Positions 60,670-64,000 of a stretch of DNA of 64,000 bases are shown piece after piece. The DNA comes from Halomonas sp. Bachu 37 (lineage in GTDB: Bacteria > Pseudomonadota > Gammaproteobacteria > Pseudomonadales > Halomonadaceae), in NCBI RefSeq assembly GCF_039691755.1, contig NZ_CP137552.1, forward strand, positions 3,286,001 to 3,350,000, read 5' to 3'. The notes beneath the pieces were generated by a model. That model worked only from the letters and a program-made list of their open reading frames with translations, was not told where the DNA came from and searched no databases. The translations under genes were made by a program, and so were the position numbers. Numbering within the stretch: position 1 is the stretch's first letter; each line of letters opens with the position of its first letter.

Positions 60670-61149
60670 ATGGCGATCGAAGACGACAAGAGCGTGGCCA
60701 ACCGGCTATTTTTTCGGCTTTTTCAGGTCAGCAATATCCTGCAGAAGCAGACCGTCAGTGAAGTGGGGTTGACTACCGTGCAGTGGGCGGTACTCGGGGC
60801 ACTGTCGCGCAAGGGCTACGAAGAGGGAGTGTCATTCAATGCGCTTACCGAGTACCTCGTGGTCAGCCGCCAGAGTCTGGACGGTGTACTCAAGCGCCTG
60901 GAGCGTGACTCGCATATCCAGCGCATCCCGCATCCGGATGACAAGCGGGCTCGCATCATTCTGCTCACTCAGCAGGGTCGCGCCTACTGGGAGAGCCTGC
61001 AACCGCTCATTCACGAGTTCTACCGGGAAGGGCTCGCCAGCTTTTCTTTCGATGAAACGGTCAGCCTGCTGCACTACCTCAACAAGTTTCAGCACGATCT
61101 GGAGAGTACGGCGTTAAACGCCAAGGGGGGAACCACCGATACACCCTAA
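60670..61149 (+). CDS. badR: MarR-family regulator, BadR-like
   Basis: A MarR-type winged-helix regulator of about 159 residues from ATG 60670 (MAIEDDKSVANRLFFRLFQVSN). Its DNA-binding core is VSFNALTEYLVVSRQSLDGVLKRLERDSHIQRIPHPDDKRARIILLT. The position downstream of aliB matches a cyclohexanecarboxylate cluster regulator such as BadR, which derepresses the genes in response to an acyl-CoA intermediate. The open frame extends upstream into aliB but this part is not typical. Confidence 0.8.
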   Translation: MAIEDDKSVANRLFFRLFQVSNILQKQTVSEVGLTTVQWAVLGALSRKGYEEGVSFNALTEYLVVSRQSLDGVLKRLERDSHIQRIPHPDDKRARIILLTQQGRAYWESLQPLIHEFYREGLASFSFDETVSLLHYLNKFQHDLESTALNAKGGTTDTP

Positions 61150-61243
61150 CCAGTCAAAGTAACGCCGCCTTGGCGGCAAAATCAGCCTTACCACCCATAT
61201 CGACAACAACAATTGCCTCGTTTTACGCGGGGTTGGGGGTTCT

Positions 61244-62464
61244 ATGTCCGTTCTACACAAGCAACCAGTGGCGATCGCCTTGAGCGTCGCTCTTGCTACC
61301 GCCGCCGGCAGTGCCCAAGCGAATATCAGCGATGACGAGATTCGTATCGGCTACCTTGCCGACATGTCCGGGCCCTACCGTGACCTGGCCGGTCCCGGCG
61401 GCCTGGAGGCGCTCAACATGGCCGTCGAGGATCACGGCGGCAAAATCAACGGCGCACCGATCGTGGTGTTCAGCGGCGATGACCGTAACAGCGCCGATGT
61501 CGGCGCCAACACGGTGCGCGAATGGATCGACCAGCGCAACGTCGACATGGTCGCGGGGCTCGTCGCCTCGTCCGTCACCATTGCCGCCACGCAGCTGCTG
61601 AACGAGCATGACAAGCTCGGCATGGTATCGGGTGCCGCCGCGCTGGGCATTACCAACGAGCACTGCACACCCAACCACATCCAATGGGTCTATGATACCT
61701 ACGCCATGTCCAACGGCGCGGCCAAGGCCATCCTGGAGGAGGGAGGCGACAGCTGGTTCATGATCACCGCCGATTACGCTTTCGGCCACTCGCTGGAGAA
61801 TGATGTATCCGACGTGGTCACAGAACACGGCGGCGAGGTGGTGGGAAGCGTGCGCCATCCGCTCAACACCAATGACTTCTCTTCCTATGTGCTGCAGGCC
61901 CAGAACTCCGGCGCCAAGATAATCGGCCTGGCCAATGCCGGAGCCGATACGGTGAACGCCATCAAGACCGCTGGTCAGTTCGGCCTGGCGCAGTCCGACC
62001 AGTCACTGGCGGGATTGATGGTGTTCCTCAATGACATCAAGGCGCTCGGCCTGGAGAACACTCAGGGCATGCAGCTCACCACCGGCTGGTACTGGGACAT
62101 GAACGATCAGGCCAGGGCATGGGCCGAACGCTACCAGCAACGCACCGGTAGCATGCCGACCATGGTCCAGGCCGGCGTCTACTCCAGCACCATGCACTAC
62201 CTGAATGCGGTCGAGGCGAGCGGCACGGACGATACCGCAAGCGTACGTGCCAAGATGCAGGAAACGCCGGTCAACGACATGTTCGCCACCGATGGCTATA
62301 TTCGCGACGACGGACGCATGGTGCATGATATGTACCTGGCGGAGGTCAAGTCACCGGCGGAATCGAAAGACGAGTGGGATCTTTACCGTATTCTGCGCAA
62401 CATCCCCGGTGATGAAGCCTTCCAGCCCCTGGCGGAAAGCCGTTGCCACCTGATCAATCCCTGA
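61244..62464 (+). CDS. ABC transporter periplasmic binding protein (branched-chain amino acid type)
   Basis: A type-I periplasmic binding protein of 406 residues with a signal peptide (about 1-26, AGSAQA). The mature protein has IRIGYLADMSGPYRDLAGPGGLEALNMAVEDHGGKINGAPI, typical of Leu/Ile/Val-binding-like proteins that also bind aromatic or alicyclic acids. It follows the ali/bad genes and probably binds their growth substrate. No permease or ATPase gene follows, as nitroreductase is next. Those parts must lie elsewhere. Confidence 0.88.
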   Translation: MSVLHKQPVAIALSVALATAAGSAQANISDDEIRIGYLADMSGPYRDLAGPGGLEALNMAVEDHGGKINGAPIVVFSGDDRNSADVGANTVREWIDQRNVDMVAGLVASSVTIAATQLLNEHDKLGMVSGAAALGITNEHCTPNHIQWVYDTYAMSNGAAKAILEEGGDSWFMITADYAFGHSLENDVSDVVTEHGGEVVGSVRHPLNTNDFSSYVLQAQNSGAKIIGLANAGADTVNAIKTAGQFGLAQSDQSLAGLMVFLNDIKALGLENTQGMQLTTGWYWDMNDQARAWAERYQQRTGSMPTMVQAGVYSSTMHYLNAVEASGTDDTASVRAKMQETPVNDMFATDGYIRDDGRMVHDMYLAEVKSPAESKDEWDLYRILRNIPGDEAFQPLAESRCHLINP

Positions 62465-62482
62465 TTCGGGTAACAAGACTGC

Positions 62483-62518
62483 CGTCGACGAGAAGGAGGT
62501 CCGTCCTTCTCGTCGACG
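62483..62518 (+). terminator. 15-bp stem-loop after the binding-protein gene
   Basis: CGTCGACGAGAAGGA pairs perfectly with TCCTTCTCGTCGACG around a 6-nt loop (GGTCCG). The trailing sequence has only three Ts, so it may be a terminator, an mRNA-stabilising hairpin, or both. Confidence 0.7.
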
Positions 62519-62537
62519 CTTTGACCTGGAGCCGAAC

Positions 62538-63203
62538 ATGCATGTCGATGAAGCGATTCAAACCCGGAAGTCCGTGCGGCGATTTCTGCCCACGCCAGTG
62601 GATCGGGCCATGGTGGAACATATACTAGCGGTGGCAAGCCGCGCCCCAAGCGGCAGTAACATCCAACCCTGGAACGTACATGTCGTGGCGGGTGCCGCCA
62701 AAGACCGACTCTGCCAACGCCTGCTGGATGCCGTCGACCACGGCCGAAGCGATACACCTGAATACCACTACTATCCGCAGAACTGGTTCGAGCCCTACCT
62801 GGAGCGCCGCCGACGATGCGGCTTTGGTCTCTACGAGACCCTTGGCATCGGTCGTGGAGACAAAGCCGAACGCGAAGCGCAGGCGCGGCGGAATTTCCAC
62901 CTGTTCGATGCCCCCGTGGGGCTCTTCATCACCATGGATCGCCGCCTGGAAGCGGGTAGTTTCATGGACTGCGGCATGTTTATCCAAAGCGTGATGCTGG
63001 CCGCCCGCGGCCAGGGGCTGCACACCTGCCCACAGGCAGCTTTTGCCTGGTACCACACCCTTATCCGTGATGAACTCAAGCTAGATGAAAACGCGCTACT
63101 GCTCTGCGGCATCGCGCTGGGGCATGAAGACCCGGACGCGCCCGAAAATCATTTTATTACGCAGCGTGAACCGGTGAGCGGATTCGCCAGCTTTTACGGT
63201 TAG
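62538..63203 (+). CDS. Nitroreductase-family FMN oxidoreductase
   Basis: An FMN-dependent reductase of 221 residues. FMN-binding motifs: RKSVRRFLPTPVDRAMVEHILAVASRAPSGSNIQPWNVHVV at the N-terminus, and SFMDCGMFIQSVMLAARGQGLHTCPQAAFAWYH in the middle. The C-terminal LLLCGIALGHEDPDAPENHF is typical. Members reduce nitroaromatics, quinones or enoates. It may belong to the alicyclic acid cluster, but the hairpin before it suggests partial independence. Confidence 0.9.
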   Translation: MHVDEAIQTRKSVRRFLPTPVDRAMVEHILAVASRAPSGSNIQPWNVHVVAGAAKDRLCQRLLDAVDHGRSDTPEYHYYPQNWFEPYLERRRRCGFGLYETLGIGRGDKAEREAQARRNFHLFDAPVGLFITMDRRLEAGSFMDCGMFIQSVMLAARGQGLHTCPQAAFAWYHTLIRDELKLDENALLLCGIALGHEDPDAPENHFITQREPVSGFASFYG

Positions 63204-63207
63204 GCAC

Positions 63208-63696
63208 TTAGCTTTGTGGCTTTTCCACTCCAGAAGAGGTAGGTAATTCGGAAGTGCAGTGGCCACAGCGAGTCGCCTTGATCGGCACGGTCATCAAACA
63301 GAAAGGGCAGGCTTTTTCGACGGGGCTCTTGGGCTCCTCCGTTTCTTCCCGCTTCAGCCGATTGATGGTACGCACCAGCAAGAACACAGCGAACGCGACG
63401 ATGAAAAAGCTCACCACGGCATTGAGAAACAGGCCGATATTCAGCGTGACGGCCCCCACGCTCTGGGCTTCGGCCAACGTTGCGTAAGGGGCCGGCGCGG
63501 TCCCTTGACGAAGCACGATAAACAGGTTGGAGAAATCAACACCGCCAACCAGCAAGCCGATGACCGGGTTCATCACGTCAGCCACCAGGCGTTGCACGAT
63601 AAGCGTGAACGCACCGCCGATAATGATGCCCACCGCCATATCGACGACATTGCCTTTCACCGCAAACTCACGAAATTCCTTGAAGAACTTTGTCAT
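63208..63696 (-). CDS. mscL: Large-conductance mechanosensitive channel MscL with zinc-ribbon tail
   Basis: The osmotic-safety-valve channel of the inner membrane, 162 residues against about 136 in E. coli. The N-terminal helix and TM1 (FREFAVKGNVVDMAVGIIIGGAFTLIVQRLVADVMNPVIGLL) and TM2 (GLFLNAVVSFFIVAFAVFLLVRTINRLKREE) are canonical. A C-terminal extension carries CPFC and CGHC (residues about 131-147), a zinc-ribbon-like pair in place of the usual plain helix end. MscL fits the osmotic lifestyle indicated by teaABCD. Confidence 0.94.
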   Translation of the reverse strand: MTKFFKEFREFAVKGNVVDMAVGIIIGGAFTLIVQRLVADVMNPVIGLLVGGVDFSNLFIVLRQGTAPAPYATLAEAQSVGAVTLNIGLFLNAVVSFFIVAFAVFLLVRTINRLKREETEEPKSPVEKACPFCLMTVPIKATRCGHCTSELPTSSGVEKPQS

Positions 63697-64000
63697 ATAT
63701 CACTCTCAGTCTCGTCGATTTGTTTAAGCCATGCTCTTGGCGCCATTATCCAATCCGAGCATGGGTTAGAGCTCGTTGGGGCAAATGACTAGTTGTTATA
63801 TAAAGTTATCGCAGTTGAATGCATGACATATGTCAGCGGAGCCCGCAAGGCAGAGGTGGACCGGCTTTTTTATTGCATATTAAAGTCAAGCCAATTACTA
63901 ATTAACTTCCTTCAACACGATCTGGATCAGATTTTCTTATTTTATTGTGATCACACCCTCCTCCATGATGGCGCGCGGCCGATAACTAATTTGTCGGACG
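63697..64000. other. AT-rich intergenic end of the window
   Basis: No convincing gene in 304 bp. It contains the mscL promoter region and a perfect 12-bp palindrome, TGACATATGTCA (63824-63835), which could be an operator. Base composition is AT-richer than the genes around. The next gene lies outside. Confidence 0.5.

Noticed and set aside
61164..61177. GCCGCC-TT-GGCGGC hairpin between badR and the binding protein
   Set aside because: The loop is only 2 nt and it is followed by AAAATC rather than T residues, so a terminator call is not supported.

Overview
The window is a GC-rich gammaproteobacterial chromosome segment, most likely from the Halomonadaceae (Halomonas or a close relative). The main reason is a TRAP operon whose binding protein and gene order match the ectoine transporter TeaABCD of Halomonas elongata. 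Two blocks also look like core Pseudomonas/Halomonas chromosome: dsbA, cytochrome c4 and engB; then HAD phosphatase, xerC, DUF484, dapF, lysA, lptM and argH, with hemCDXY beyond. Species cannot be fixed from the sequence.

Positions 1-19275 are accessory and metal-related. An IS3-family end (1-398) is followed by a copper block: cupredoxin, response regulator, sensor kinase, periplasmic multicopper oxidase CopA, outer-membrane CopB, an extra-looking lgt, and an HMA-like small protein. Opposite this lies a second copper operon: a Met-rich Spy-like protein, a CopA-type P1B ATPase with unusual HMA motifs, and a DUF2933 protein. Next come a PmrAB/QseBC-like two-component pair, a GT9 glycosyltransferase, and a small membrane-protein gene split by an IS66-family element with an 8-bp target duplication. 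A glutaredoxin-MauE fusion and a Tat-exported serine hydrolase close the block. Three direct-repeat boxes of one type (TTCAGC-N5-TTCAGS) and three of a second type (HTTAAG-N5-HTTAAG) each sit 10 nt from a -10-like hexamer. This suggests two separate two-component regulons with the same promoter architecture. At least two MerR-type promoters with long spacers add a third layer.

Positions 19310-31007 hold housekeeping and scattered genes: DUF423, thiS-thiG, trmB, an EamA/DMT permease with a divergent LysR regulator, an AEC carrier, a SCO1 copper chaperone, a PHB-depolymerase-like esterase and a periplasmic FKBP isomerase. Among them are two adjacent unrecognised secreted proteins (23643-26739) that share a C-terminal domain; this is the best candidate for an undescribed system. 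Positions 31008-34479 are teaDCBA, with a long terminator and an internal hairpin. Positions 34686-43240 hold a TIGR02444 protein, an ABC-F ATPase, dtd, a tandem UspA protein, thiD, a TRAP permease pair with no local binding protein, an EEP-family hydrolase and dsbA.

Positions 43401-55857 are conserved chromosome: cytochrome c4, engB, HAD, xerC, DUF484, dapF, lysA, lptM, argH, then the hemC-hemD-hemX-hemY operon with a clear terminator. Positions 56042-62464 form an alicyclic-acid catabolic cluster (aliA, badH, badI, aliB, badR-like regulator, ABC binding protein) resembling cyclohexanecarboxylate degradation in Rhodopseudomonas, but without badK. A nitroreductase and mscL follow. I saw no rRNA, tRNA or CRISPR array.
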